Assembly (NCBI GenBank): GCA_964521085.1
Contig: CAZFPL010000003.1
Coordinates: 69,418-133,417 of the forward strand
DNA: 64,000 nucleotides
Direction: 5' to 3'
From: JAFGKK01 sp964521085
Lineage (GTDB): Bacteria > Chloroflexota > Anaerolineae > Anaerolineales > RBG-16-64-43
Positions 53,201-61,374 of this stretch are shown here, piece by piece (positions within the stretch are counted from its first letter, which is position 1; each line of letters opens with the position of its first letter). The notes under the pieces were generated by a model. It was not told the DNA's origin, did no database searches, and saw only the letters and a list, made by a program, of their open reading frames with translations. The translations under genes were made by a program, and so were the position numbers.

Positions 53201-54339
53201 TTTTCCACCGGGGGCGGCTCCACAGGCATGGCTTGCCTTTGGATCCAGTCCGGTAATTCCCCCGTCGCGGTGCGAGCAATCGGTGGGGATGCAGGAGGGG
53301 GTGTGGTTCTTGCAGGAGCACCGAGGCCTGGTCCTTTCGAAGCGGCAGGGCTCATCGCAGCCGCTGTCTGATCGAGCCAGGAAGGAGCTGCTGCGGCAGG
53401 TCTTGCTGCGGCGGCTCCTTGGGAGGCGGACGGAAAAGCGGGAGGCTGTTGGGATGCCGCAGCCAACCAGTCCGGAATTGCCTGACGTTGCGGAGTTTCC
53501 TCAATCTTCAATCCCAAAGAGGATGCCCAGGAAGGTTGTTTCGTTCTGACGGTTTTTTCCTGCCCCTCATATTCCAGGCGGGAAAGGGCGACTTCCTGAC
53601 CGGGATGCTCCGTTATGCGCTTTTCCTTTTTAAGGATCTCCAGGTCGATATAGGGATCCAACGACGCAATTCTCTGAAATAGTTTTTCCGCATCATCATT
53701 CTTATTGGACGCCTGAAGGACCAAACCGAGAATGCGGTTGGCTTCCATGCAGTAGGGAAGTTTTTGAAGCAGGGTATTGCAGATGTCGGCAGCTTCTTGG
53801 ACCGCGCCGGAATCATACAGCGCGGATGCCAACAGGATCTGCAAGTCCGGGCGGTCCGGATCTTCGGTGAGTGCGCTTCGTATCTCTGCGATGGCCTGCC
53901 CGTACAATCCCCCTTTAATGTACATCCTAGCCAGCGCCGAACGGGTCAGGCGTAGTTTGGGAGGTTCCACCCCGTCCCGCCGGCCGCGCAGCCTGCGTAC
54001 TTCCTGTTGAACCGTTGGATTGGAGGGATTGACTTCGTACGCACGCTCCATGTGCCAGATGGCCATATCGAGGTTGCTCTCGTCTTCCCGGACGATGGCC
54101 ATCGCCACGTGCGAAAGCCAATCCTCGGGGATGGCGGACAGTACCCGTTGAAATACATCCGCTGCGTCGCCATGACGCCCTTGCTCAAGGAAGGCTTTTC
54201 CCAGAAGTCGGTAGGTTTCAATGTGGCGGGGGAACGTTTCCAGGATGTGTTGACAATGAGCGATCGCCTCATCGAAATGGGCATGGTCGATGAGTTCTTT
54301 GACTTCCTGGGTATACGTCCGTAGGGCGATTTCCGTCAT
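50287..54339 (-). CDS. large TPR protein with about 24 'PDWL' motifs
   Basis: 1350 residues. Residues 1-245 are TPR repeats (IETYRLLGKAFLEQGRHGDA and 'PDLQILLASALYDSGAVQEA'). From about 280 to 1240 the chain is Pro/Ala/Ser-rich and disordered, punctuated by about 24 short motifs of the form (L/I/V)P(D/E)W(L/M/I), such as LPDWLSAS, IPDWLS, VPEWMKG and LPDWLKDV. The last ~80 residues return to a TPR-like domain (LWNLLGDACSRAGRLQDAYR). No signal peptide or TM, so cytoplasmic. The motif array could be a multivalent docking platform; that is inference. It lies among glycosyltransferase genes on the same strand. Confidence 0.85.
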   Translation of the reverse strand: MTEIALRTYTQEVKELIDHAHFDEAIAHCQHILETFPRHIETYRLLGKAFLEQGRHGDAADVFQRVLSAIPEDWLSHVAMAIVREDESNLDMAIWHMERAYEVNPSNPTVQQEVRRLRGRRDGVEPPKLRLTRSALARMYIKGGLYGQAIAEIRSALTEDPDRPDLQILLASALYDSGAVQEAADICNTLLQKLPYCMEANRILGLVLQASNKNDDAEKLFQRIASLDPYIDLEILKKEKRITEHPGQEVALSRLEYEGQEKTVRTKQPSWASSLGLKIEETPQRQAIPDWLAAASQQPPAFPSASQGAAAARPAAAAPSWLDQTAAAMSPAASKGPGLGAPARTTPPPASPPIARTATGELPDWIQRQAMPVEPPPVEKPMGSLPDWLSASSMPTQPEPAAPATSDSLPDWLSSVTSAPAAPSPVAPSPVAPTTGGALPDWIKTSSLSPEQPKEKISDIPDWLSAPPPPSVEALPSSSLPEWTKTETKTSPLGVEPNNIPDWLSSSQPTSAEIGPEPEWLKATPAAESVPEWMKGVTPSESPAAVQPPSEDVPDWLRETSAPASKPVEIMPEWMRGETPSPLGAVPAQPTAKAAPGEDIPEWMKPEPSEMPVFPPSKPIFGAKSEAIPESAVPPRVSAAPASESAVPDWMSAVSPKPAAPAVQPSEAELIPEANLPDWLQGVSIPPAPTRTAPLAKTPEPIVEASLPDWLNAPAPTVQKPIEFTPQAVTPTLAEVAPEPEPLEMAPETAPEIALPDWLKDVPAPASAPVESVEPAEAPAEPIPMAELPDWLKGGPASQAPAQAPTMQPVPEKIHEPSPAFAPPAPPPIAAEPVPSAPARPAAEAEIASVSIEPGPAHVTPTTSDGIDLPEWLVTQLQGKPKETSAAPAAEKASGPLPDWLKPAESGSSAQPVVDWDKAASQPLPTAPVDATRPATGISTGSSEKPAGGSSEIPAWLDKSKPTGSDTVARWLDRRLKTSTLSSLDEASIKGGSKPAAPAPAGRSGTGTQLPTWLDSQKPGGSDTVVRWMDKRETGSLRKTPTATFSSVSKSTIAARGEKAAPPVETPPKSTAAAPTPASGIEDTVTSKRTAMPGMPTPVQPVVEPSTPVFPQKESPQPPRQPAATISPPKTEITPPVRAAGPAEEEDEGAFVPPPEWLQKALGTAVAEVPPIPKKQTGGLVPGTVSPVSSVAAPAPAAPRSAEIATPVARKPAAIHREPLPVEESAPAPVVKTGSWVPLTPTPIAPAAKVEKAPKKVVRKKTRKLTDVESEALIREARVYLETDLQKASEAYQQVIANPDSAEVVVGDLTTYLEQDPASPQLWNLLGDACSRAGRLQDAYRAYAEALRRM

Positions 54340-54469
54340 AGGTCATCCTACGCAATAAGTATGCACCATCTTTTAAGAAATCGCAACCCAACTAAAATTT
54401 CTTGCCCCTTCATTCCTTTGCCCGGGTCCGCCGTAAACGTTCCCGGATGCGCCCCGCCCCGTCCCCTGC

Positions 54470-56104
54470 TCATGGATTGGTGTATACATCCAGGATCGGG
54501 ATCCCATCGCGTTCCACACGCATGACCGGTTGGTGGGAAGCGGTCCATTGCAGCAGTTCCGTGGGTTGATTGGAGGTGTCATACAGGAAGGATTGACGGT
54601 ATTGGATAATCACAAAATCCGCTTGGGCAAAATCCTCCTGAACCTGTGAGAATTCTGCGGACGGCCCGAAAATGGTCTGCATCGGATCCAAACTGGCCAG
54701 GACTACATCCTTCCGAAGGATCCCCTGCATTTGATAGTACACAAGCACATCCAAGGAGGAGGGGAGCACCCAAACGGAATCCCCGGGCTTGGCGTGCTGA
54801 TTGATATATGCTACGGCCTCCCGATAACTTTCACTCCAATACGTGGTTTCCAACCCCAACTTCTGCGCGCCGCGGAGCCCTCCCACGGATTCGGAGTAAT
54901 AGGAAAGCCAGTATGGAGCAAAGGAACTCATGCTGAGTATCGGGGGAATCCATACCAGGAGGGCGGCCGCGACGGAAAGCACCGGAGTCACAAACCGCGG
55001 GATCCTGAGCCGCTGAACTAGCGCAGTCAGTAATTTAACAAACCACCCAAATCCGCCTCCCGCCAGAATCGCCAGAAACGGGAAGGCCGGAATCAACATC
55101 CGGTCGTTATCATAGACTTTGGTCTGCCCGGAAATGATGGCCAGAATGGGAACGAGGGCGCTGAGAACCAGCAGACAGCCGAATGCGCGATCCCTGCGTC
55201 GGACAAGGGTGCGCAGGATGCCCACCAGGCAGAGGATGGCAATCCCCAGAGGGACGACTGCCGCGATCATGACAAAAGAAAAATGCCACGGCAGGTGCGT
55301 CAGATTCTGCCCCAGGTAATATTCCGGTATCGGCACGCTGACGGCCACTTTCAGGAAATCCTTCACCCGGGCGACGGTGTCGTAATAAAGCCACGGCCAG
55401 AGGAGGAAAAAAACCGGCACGGCGAATATGGTGGAGACAGCCAAACGGAAGAGGAGATACCATTTCCGCCGGAACAACAGCACCCACAGCAACAGAGTCG
55501 GCATGACCAGCAAGGCATTGATGCTCGTTGCGACCGCCAGCCCCCAGACGATGCCCAGCCCCAGCGTGTAGCGAAAGCGCGCGCTTTCCTTGGTCCTCCA
55601 GAATACATACGTCACAATCACGATCATGCCGGCGGCGGGGACATCCAGCGCCGCCAGGTGCGCATGGAAGAAGAATCGCGGCATGAGGAGCAGCGCGGCA
55701 ACGGAGGTAATTCCCGCCACCCCTCCCAATTCATCCGAGACCATGTGGTACAAGAGCGCCACCATAAGGCTGGCCAGAAGTATGTTTGCCAGACGATGCG
55801 CCAGAAGATCGTCGACCAGGTTGCGCGACAGCCCCCACACCAATCCGGATATTTCCTTGTCAAGCGGCGGACGTTCGATATCCACACTCCAGGCCGAATC
55901 AATCACCCCCTTGTTCAGCACCCCATGGGGACCGAACACCAGGCGGTGGAACCACCCGTTATAAGATTCCGCAGCGACGAAATTGGTCGGTTCGTCCGAG
56001 GTGACCCCGATATTGCCGGCGGTGAGAAGCAGCGCAATGGCGGTCACCACTCCGATGAGGATGGCGCGCCTGCCGGAAGACCAAAGACCTGGATTCATAT
56101 CCAT
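54470..56104 (-). CDS. GT39/PMT-like polytopic glycosyltransferase
   Basis: 544 residues with about eleven TM helices. The first loop has 'NIGVTSDEPTNFVAAESYNG', with the acidic residue pair expected for the PMT/ArnT fold, and the second loop 'DIERPPLDKEISGLVWGLS' resembles the 'HPPL.K' segment of protein mannosyltransferases. 'TKVYDNDRMLIPAFPFLAIL' is another family-like stretch. It probably transfers a sugar from a polyprenyl phosphate to a protein or glycan outside the membrane. It follows the AAA ATPase gene by about 220 bases. Confidence 0.8.
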   Translation of the reverse strand: MDMNPGLWSSGRRAILIGVVTAIALLLTAGNIGVTSDEPTNFVAAESYNGWFHRLVFGPHGVLNKGVIDSAWSVDIERPPLDKEISGLVWGLSRNLVDDLLAHRLANILLASLMVALLYHMVSDELGGVAGITSVAALLLMPRFFFHAHLAALDVPAAGMIVIVTYVFWRTKESARFRYTLGLGIVWGLAVATSINALLVMPTLLLWVLLFRRKWYLLFRLAVSTIFAVPVFFLLWPWLYYDTVARVKDFLKVAVSVPIPEYYLGQNLTHLPWHFSFVMIAAVVPLGIAILCLVGILRTLVRRRDRAFGCLLVLSALVPILAIISGQTKVYDNDRMLIPAFPFLAILAGGGFGWFVKLLTALVQRLRIPRFVTPVLSVAAALLVWIPPILSMSSFAPYWLSYYSESVGGLRGAQKLGLETTYWSESYREAVAYINQHAKPGDSVWVLPSSLDVLVYYQMQGILRKDVVLASLDPMQTIFGPSAEFSQVQEDFAQADFVIIQYRQSFLYDTSNQPTELLQWTASHQPVMRVERDGIPILDVYTNP

Positions 56105-56271
56105 AATGCCCTTCCTATACGGAAGATAAGAACAATACCATTATAAGAAAATCGCTTGGGGGATTCAAGAAATCCCGCGTTGTCCTTCGACCCACCCGGA
56201 ATGGAAGGAGGGCACGGATGGGGTCGGGATCGAAGATGCTCTTCCCATCTGCGGATCGGATGGAAAAACCA

Positions 56272-56296
56272 ACCGGCGGGAGGATTTCCCGCCGGT
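56272..56296 (-). terminator. intrinsic terminator after the AAA ATPase gene
   Basis: A 10-bp stem ACCGGCGGGA/TCCCGCCGGT (56272-56281 with 56287-56296, loop of 5) is followed on the minus strand by TTGGTTTTTCC, 31 bases beyond the ATPase stop. Confidence 0.65.
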
Positions 56297-56326
56297 GAAA
56301 ATGCCTGGTTCCTGCCGAGGAAACGG

Positions 56327-57664
56327 TCAGAGTTCAACGAAGTAGGATTGCGCGGCGCGATCGATAAGATCCTTGGTCATGGTGGGACCCGCCGCGCCCA
56401 TATACCGGCTGATATCGAGGATTTGGTCGCACAAATCCCGCGGATGCGACGCGCGCGGTTTTCGGTTGGTTTTAATGTAATATTCCTGGATGAGGTATGC
56501 CAATGCCTGCTCGTTGTAGACGACCCCCTTCGATTCCGCCACTCGTTTGAAGATCTCGCGGTATTCATCAAAAGTCGGATCTACCACTTCGATCTTGTGC
56601 CGGAGCCGGCGCAGGAAGGCTTCGTCGACAAGGTCCTTGGGCGGGAGGTTGGTGGAGAATACAACCATGACATCGAAGGGGATCTCGATCTTCTGCCCGG
56701 TATGCAGGGTGAGGTAATCGATGCGGTTCTCGAGGGGTACGATCCACCGGTTCAACAGATCCCGCGGGCGGACTTGCTGCCGTCCGAAATCATCGATCAG
56801 CAGAATCCCGCCGTTGGCCTTGACTTGAAAGGGCGCCTCGTAATATTTCTGGACGTCGTTGAAGACAAGATCCAGGCCGGATAGGGTCAGTTCGCCACCG
56901 ACCATGATGAAAGGCCGGCGAATGCGCACCCAGCGCGGATCCCGTTTGCTGGCGCTTCTCTGGACGCTGCTGGTAGCCTGGCTGGCGGAAGGATCGTCCT
57001 CCGGGACGAGTTGATGGTTGACCGAATCGTACAGTTTGACGACATGCCCTTCCACGTCCAGGGCGTAGGGAATGTACATTTCCTCCTGCAGGATCAGGTC
57101 GCCGATCGCCCGGGCCATGGTGGTTTTCCCGTTTCCGGGAGGGCCGTAAAGAAAAATGGACGTTCCGGAGTTGACGGCCGGGCCGATCCTGGAAAACGTG
57201 GTGTCCGAAAGGGTCAGTGCGTTAAGGCATTGATGCATCACCCGGGCATTCACGGCCGGCCGCGCCCGGGCCTGTTTGCGGATCGCCGCGTTATAATCCG
57301 AAAGCGGAACGGGTGCGGCACCCGCATACTGGCTGCGGTCCAGCGCTTCGCGCGCGCGAATCATCCCCTGCCCGGTGATGGCATATTGATACGCGCCGTC
57401 CCCGATCCCGGTTTGGGATTTTACCTCGATCAATTTCTCCCGTTTCAACGCCTCGACGATCTGGTCGACAATCCCGGTGAAAGGCAGCGCCATGAGATCG
57501 GCCACTCGAAAGCCGGTGAGGTAGCCGCGGAAATAGAAAATCTTCAGCGCCAGGTCTTGAAGCCAGAGCGAGGAAAGGCCGGTGTCTTCAATGCGGGTGA
57601 TAACGGTCGGTGTGAAGCGGGGACCTGAATCGGCGGCGCGGGGGGCGGATACGGGATTGGCCAA
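56327..57664 (-). CDS. AAA-family ATPase with N-terminal winged-helix-like domain
   Basis: 445 residues. Residues 20-120 look like a winged-helix module (LSSLWLQDLALKIFYFRG, 'IVEALKREKLIEVKSQ'). The AAA domain has Walker A 'LYGPPGNGKTTMARAIG', Walker B 'GGILLIDDFGRQQ', sensor 1 'VVFSTNLPPKDLVDEAF' and arginine-finger-like 'FLRRLRHKIEV'. A lid domain follows. The substrate is unknown. It starts at a TTG with GGAGG 6 bases upstream. A TATAAT lies at 57717-57722 on the minus strand, divergent from the GT2 promoter. Confidence 0.85.
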   Translation of the reverse strand: MANPVSAPRAADSGPRFTPTVITRIEDTGLSSLWLQDLALKIFYFRGYLTGFRVADLMALPFTGIVDQIVEALKREKLIEVKSQTGIGDGAYQYAITGQGMIRAREALDRSQYAGAAPVPLSDYNAAIRKQARARPAVNARVMHQCLNALTLSDTTFSRIGPAVNSGTSIFLYGPPGNGKTTMARAIGDLILQEEMYIPYALDVEGHVVKLYDSVNHQLVPEDDPSASQATSSVQRSASKRDPRWVRIRRPFIMVGGELTLSGLDLVFNDVQKYYEAPFQVKANGGILLIDDFGRQQVRPRDLLNRWIVPLENRIDYLTLHTGQKIEIPFDVMVVFSTNLPPKDLVDEAFLRRLRHKIEVVDPTFDEYREIFKRVAESKGVVYNEQALAYLIQEYYIKTNRKPRASHPRDLCDQILDISRYMGAAGPTMTKDLIDRAAQSYFVEL

Positions 57665-57738
57665 ATGGCACCTCCGGGTGCAGGAGACCGAGGGTGATCG
57701 ATCCTGTTCCCGGGTGATTATAGCATGAGGATCCCGGG

Positions 57739-57767
57739 TTGCCCAACATCGCCGCAGCCGTTATACT
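57739..57767 (+). promoter_or_regulatory. promoter for a leaderless transcript (GT2 gene)
   Basis: TTGCCC (57739-57744), a 17-base spacer, TATACT (57762-57767), then only 7 bases to the ATG at 57775. Transcription would start at the start codon. No Shine-Dalgarno site is present. Confidence 0.65.
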
Positions 57768-57774
57768 CCCATCG

Positions 57775-58458
57775 ATGAAACTAAGTGTCGTGATTCCCAT
57801 CTTTAACGAGAAAGATACCGTTGCGGAAATCTTGCGCAGGGTTAAGGCGACCGGATTGGCGTCCGAGATCATCCTGGTCGACGACGGCTCCACCGATGGA
57901 ACCCGCGAGATTCTCCGCGGAATGGAATCTCCCCCCGCCGTCACCGTCCTGTTCCATGAAAAAAACAGCGGCAAGGGTGCGGCGCTGCGGACGGGTTTCC
58001 AGAAAGCCTGCGGGGACGTGATTCTGGTCCAGGATGCGGATTTGGAATACAACCCGGCGGAATATCCCGCCTTGCTCGAGCCGATCGAATGCGGGCAAGC
58101 CGACGTCGTGTATGGATCGCGCTTCCTCGGATCCAAGCGGCGGGTCACCATGTTTTGGCATATGGTGGCCAATCAGCTTCTGACGCTGACCACCAACATC
58201 CTTTACAACAGCATCCTCTCGGATATGGAGACGGGGTATAAAGTCTTCCGCGCCGATCTGCTTAAATCCATTCCCCTCCGTGCGAGCCGGTTCGATTTCG
58301 AGCCGGAAATCACGGCCAAAGTGCTGAAGCGGAAGGCCCGCCTGTTCGAAATCCCGATTTCGTTTAATCCGCGGGAGTATGCCGAAGGGAAAAAGATCGG
58401 TTTGGCGGACGCCTTCTCCGCCGTGTGGACGCTGCTGAAATATCGTTTCGTGGATTGA
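57775..58458 (+). CDS. GT2 glycosyltransferase, DPM/DPG-synthase-like
   Basis: 227 residues from the ATG at 57775 (MKLSVVIPIFNEKDT). GT-A fold: 'EIILVDDGSTDGTREIL', the metal-binding DxD in 'VQDADLEYNPAEY', 'VVYGSRFLG' and 'DMETGYKVFRADLLK'. No TM segment. The single-domain form matches dolichyl- or polyprenyl-phosphate mannose/glucose synthases, which load a lipid carrier for GT-C enzymes. The sugar could be mannose, given manC at 12554, but this is inferred. It converges with recJ, six bases away. Confidence 0.9.
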   Translation: MKLSVVIPIFNEKDTVAEILRRVKATGLASEIILVDDGSTDGTREILRGMESPPAVTVLFHEKNSGKGAALRTGFQKACGDVILVQDADLEYNPAEYPALLEPIECGQADVVYGSRFLGSKRRVTMFWHMVANQLLTLTTNILYNSILSDMETGYKVFRADLLKSIPLRASRFDFEPEITAKVLKRKARLFEIPISFNPREYAEGKKIGLADAFSAVWTLLKYRFVD

Positions 58459-58464
58459 ACCCGT

Positions 58465-60195
58465 TTACCGGTCCGCGCCGATTTCCCCCCGAATATCCAC
58501 CACCCGCATCTGCAATTGTTTTCCGAAATAATCGTTTTCTTCGAGCGAGAAGGCGACGTCCACGCTGTCCGACAGCGTTCTTTCCATGTGCCCGAATCCG
58601 AAGGCGATCGCATCGATATCCGTCCGCCCATCGCTCAGTCTTAATTTTAAATGCGAGGCGTCCTTCCCGACGGTTCGCTTGGAATGGACGCGCAGGTTGC
58701 GGCTGAAGAAAATCGGCGCCGGATTGCCCTGCCCACAGGGCTCCAAACGCGCGATCCAACTTTGCAGATCCCAGGAGAGTTCCGGGAGATGGACTTCGGA
58801 ATCCAGTGTGAGAATCGGAGAAAGCAATTGACCCGCCAGGGCAGTTCTTGCAAGTTGTTCCAATCTCCCCCGTAATTCCGGCAGGCGGTCTTTGGGGACG
58901 GTGAAACCGGCCGCTGCGGCATGTCCTCCATAACGGTCAAGAATTTCACGGCACGAATCCAATGCGTCCGTAATGTGAAACCCCGGAACGCTGCGGATCG
59001 ATCCCCGTGCCCGGTCTCCTTCGACGGCGACCACCGCCACCGGACGGTAATACTCCTCCATCAGCTTGGACGCCGCCAATCCGATCACCCCCGGGTTAAA
59101 TCCTTCCTTCTCCACCATGATGAAAGGCGGGGGCGCAGTGGGATCCCAGCCCGCCGATTGGGCGGTGAGGGTGCGGGCTTCCAGGACGGTCGACCGGGTA
59201 AGCGACTGGCGTTCCCGGTTTTGAGAATCCAGAAGGGCGGCGAGTCCGCGCGCTTGCTCCGCGTCGCGGGAGAGAAGCAATTGCAATGCTGTGCCTGCGG
59301 TATCGATCCGGCCGGATGCATTCAATCGGGGACCGAGGATGAATCCGATCCCTTGCGCGGTGACTTTTCCGCGCGTCATCCCCGCCACCTGCATTAATTG
59401 ATCCAGCCCGGGCCGCACGCCGACATGTTCCGGATCGTTGAGGGCTTTTAATCCCCCCTGCACCAGGCTGCGGTTTTCGCCGAGGAGCGGCACCATATCG
59501 GCCACCGTGCCGACGGCGACAAGATCGAGATACTGATCGGGCCGCCGGAATTCGGTTTCCCCCATCCGCTGGGAGATTGCCTGCACCAGGCGGAATGCCA
59601 CCCCTACCCCGGACAGGTTTTTCTCCGGATACGAACTGCCCTTCCGTTTGGGATCCAGAAACGCAAATCCCTGCGGCTCCTCCAATCCCGGAGCATGATG
59701 ATCGGTGATGATCAGATCCAGGTTTTTTTTCCGGGCGAATTCGGCTTCGGAAACCGAACGGGCGCCGCAGTCGACCGTTACGACGATCCGTGTTCCCGAC
59801 TCGGCCAGCCCCTCCAAGGCGGGGCAATTCAGACCATATCCTTCCTCGAACCGGCTTGGTATGTAGGGGGATACGCGGGCGCCGATCGATTGTAGAAAAT
59901 CCACCAGCATCGCGGTGGCTGTCACGCCGTCCGTGTCGTAATCCCCATATACAACGATCGGTTCACCGGATCGGACCGCCCGCAGGATCCTTTCCACCGC
60001 CTTGGGCATATCGGCCAGGAGGAATGGATCCGCCAGCGGTTCGGCGTCGGTTTGAAAGAAAATGCGCGCCGCTTCCGCGTCGGTAATTCCGCGGTGAAAA
60101 AGCGCGCGCACAATGGGTTTTGGAATGGAATGCAGTTTCCGGAAGATCGACTCGTCCGGCTCCGGCTGAATCTCCCACCGCTTCCGGATCTTCAT
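58465..60195 (-). CDS. recJ: single-stranded-DNA exonuclease RecJ
   Basis: 576 residues from the ATG at 60195 (MKIRKRWEIQPEPDES), chosen for GGAGG 8 bases upstream; a longer frame has no such site. DHH domain motifs: 'IVVYGDYDTDGVTATAML', 'VVTVDCGARS', 'LIITDHHAPG' and 'AVGTVADMVPL'. The DHHA1 domain follows with 'RYGGHAAAAGFTV', and then an OB-fold tail (LKLRLSDGRTDIDAIAFGFG). It degrades 5'-ended single strands in RecF-pathway repair and mismatch repair. Confidence 0.96.
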   Translation of the reverse strand: MKIRKRWEIQPEPDESIFRKLHSIPKPIVRALFHRGITDAEAARIFFQTDAEPLADPFLLADMPKAVERILRAVRSGEPIVVYGDYDTDGVTATAMLVDFLQSIGARVSPYIPSRFEEGYGLNCPALEGLAESGTRIVVTVDCGARSVSEAEFARKKNLDLIITDHHAPGLEEPQGFAFLDPKRKGSSYPEKNLSGVGVAFRLVQAISQRMGETEFRRPDQYLDLVAVGTVADMVPLLGENRSLVQGGLKALNDPEHVGVRPGLDQLMQVAGMTRGKVTAQGIGFILGPRLNASGRIDTAGTALQLLLSRDAEQARGLAALLDSQNRERQSLTRSTVLEARTLTAQSAGWDPTAPPPFIMVEKEGFNPGVIGLAASKLMEEYYRPVAVVAVEGDRARGSIRSVPGFHITDALDSCREILDRYGGHAAAAGFTVPKDRLPELRGRLEQLARTALAGQLLSPILTLDSEVHLPELSWDLQSWIARLEPCGQGNPAPIFFSRNLRVHSKRTVGKDASHLKLRLSDGRTDIDAIAFGFGHMERTLSDSVDVAFSLEENDYFGKQLQMRVVDIRGEIGADR

Positions 60196-60325
60196 GCGGT
60201 TTTCCTCCCCCCCTGCCTTGATGCGGTGTATCGAATCGATCGTCCGACTTCCCCGGCCGGAAACCCGGTCGGATGCGGTTGCAGAAATGGATCCAGCGAT
60301 CGCCCGCCGGGATGGCCTGACGGAA

Positions 60326-60706
60326 TCACGTTTCTCCGAAATAGTGACGAACCGCAAGATCATTATAGAAAATCAATGCCAGCACTCCCACGATCAGCGC
60401 GACGACGTTTCCGAAAAGGGTGTCGATGATCTCCATCACGGCGATGTGGTAGGCAGGTTTAAGCGCGGGAGAGACCGGCGTCCGCAATAATTTCGCGGCA
60501 TAAACGATTTCAAACACTCCCAAAACGAGCGGATACACACCGAGCGGAAGGCAGATGCATCCGAAAAATAATGTGCCAACTCCGAAAAGGACGATGACGA
60601 GAAAAACCACCACGCTCCAGAACAAATTGAGAATCCCGCTCACCAGGGTCATCGCCGCAATGGCGGTCAGGCGGTCCGGTCTTCGGGATGGGTTTTCGAA
60701 ATTCAT
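60326..60706 (-). CDS. small membrane protein, about four TM helices
   Basis: 126 residues. Hydrophobic segments at about 13-47 (two helices around 'SVVVFLVIVLFGVGTLFF'), 50-72 and 88-113. No recognised catalytic motif. GGAGAG lies 6 bases before the ATG. The frame is open and its base composition is chromosomal. Its neighbour at 60903 is also a small membrane protein but not similar in sequence. Confidence 0.7.
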   Translation of the reverse strand: MNFENPSRRPDRLTAIAAMTLVSGILNLFWSVVVFLVIVLFGVGTLFFGCICLPLGVYPLVLGVFEIVYAAKLLRTPVSPALKPAYHIAVMEIIDTLFGNVVALIVGVLALIFYNDLAVRHYFGET

Positions 60707-60836
60707 GATCTGCTCTCCGTCGATTGCTCTGGATCGGTTCGCGGTGTTTTAAAAATGCTGCCGCAGCAGTATTCCAGTTTTGGCCTTGCCGATGGAAAAA
60801 AGAGTTTTCGAAATCCCCCTGCCGGTATCGAAGACG

Positions 60837-60880
60837 AAGGTAAGATAAAAACCCGCGTTGGCGGGCTTTTATCTTACCTT
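60837..60880. terminator. intrinsic terminator, long hairpin
   Basis: A 20-bp stem with one mismatch (60837-60856 with 60861-60880, loop GTTG), with T-rich and A-rich arms (AAGATAAAA/TTTTATCTT). It ends the DUF4870-like gene on the minus strand. Confidence 0.75.
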
Positions 60881-60902
60881 CCAATGGAATAACGGGATGT
60901 GC

Positions 60903-61238
60903 TTACGCCCAACCCTGGTCTTTGCAGAACTTGGTGATGAGGGGGATTTCCACATACTTCCCACCGTACGCCTGGAAGCCCCAGTAGGCGCCGATAGCCC
61001 AGATGATGATCGACGGCAGGCCGAAGCAGAAGAACAGCAAGCCGCTCAGGATTGTGCCGCCGATGATGTTGAAGATGCCCCAGACCAAGGCTTGCGCGTT
61101 GTGCGCCTTAAGGAACGGGCGGTTCTTTTTATCTTCCATCAGGAGAATGATGATCGGTACGAGGGGTGTGAAAACGTACGTCAGCAACGCCCAAAGTTTA
61201 TCGTCGCTTGTCACTTCCGGTCCTGCCTGTCCTGCCAT
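60903..61238 (-). CDS. DUF4870-like small membrane protein
   Basis: 111 residues from the ATG at 61238 (MAGQAGPEVTSDDKLWALLTY), which has AAGGAGG 5 bases upstream. Three TM helices: about 18-35, 50-75 and 78-93. 'SDDKLWALLTYVFTPLVPIIILL', quoted in parts, and 'RPFLKAHNAQALVWGIF' match the DUF4870 pattern (D-E-R-x-W-A ... H-x-x-Q-A). Function unknown. Terminated by the hairpin at 60837-60880. Confidence 0.85.
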   Translation of the reverse strand: MAGQAGPEVTSDDKLWALLTYVFTPLVPIIILLMEDKKNRPFLKAHNAQALVWGIFNIIGGTILSGLLFFCFGLPSIIIWAIGAYWGFQAYGGKYVEIPLITKFCKDQGWA

Positions 61239-61361
61239 GTGTTCCTCCTTATGTGGATGTCCCAAGTAGGGTTGGTGTATGATCTGTTTCGGATGTGCCG
61301 ATTATAAAGGGATATGTTCCCGAATGCAATACGGGGCTGCGGGAGCCCATCCGCGCGATGA

Positions 61362-61367
61362 TAAAAT
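61362..61367 (+). promoter_or_regulatory. -10 element for a leaderless transcript (fmt)
   Basis: TAAAAT ends 7 bases before the fmt ATG at 61375, the same spacing as at the GT2 gene. The -35 region is poor. GGGG before the ATG is too close to act as a Shine-Dalgarno site. Confidence 0.45.
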
Positions 61368-61374
61368 GGGGAGT

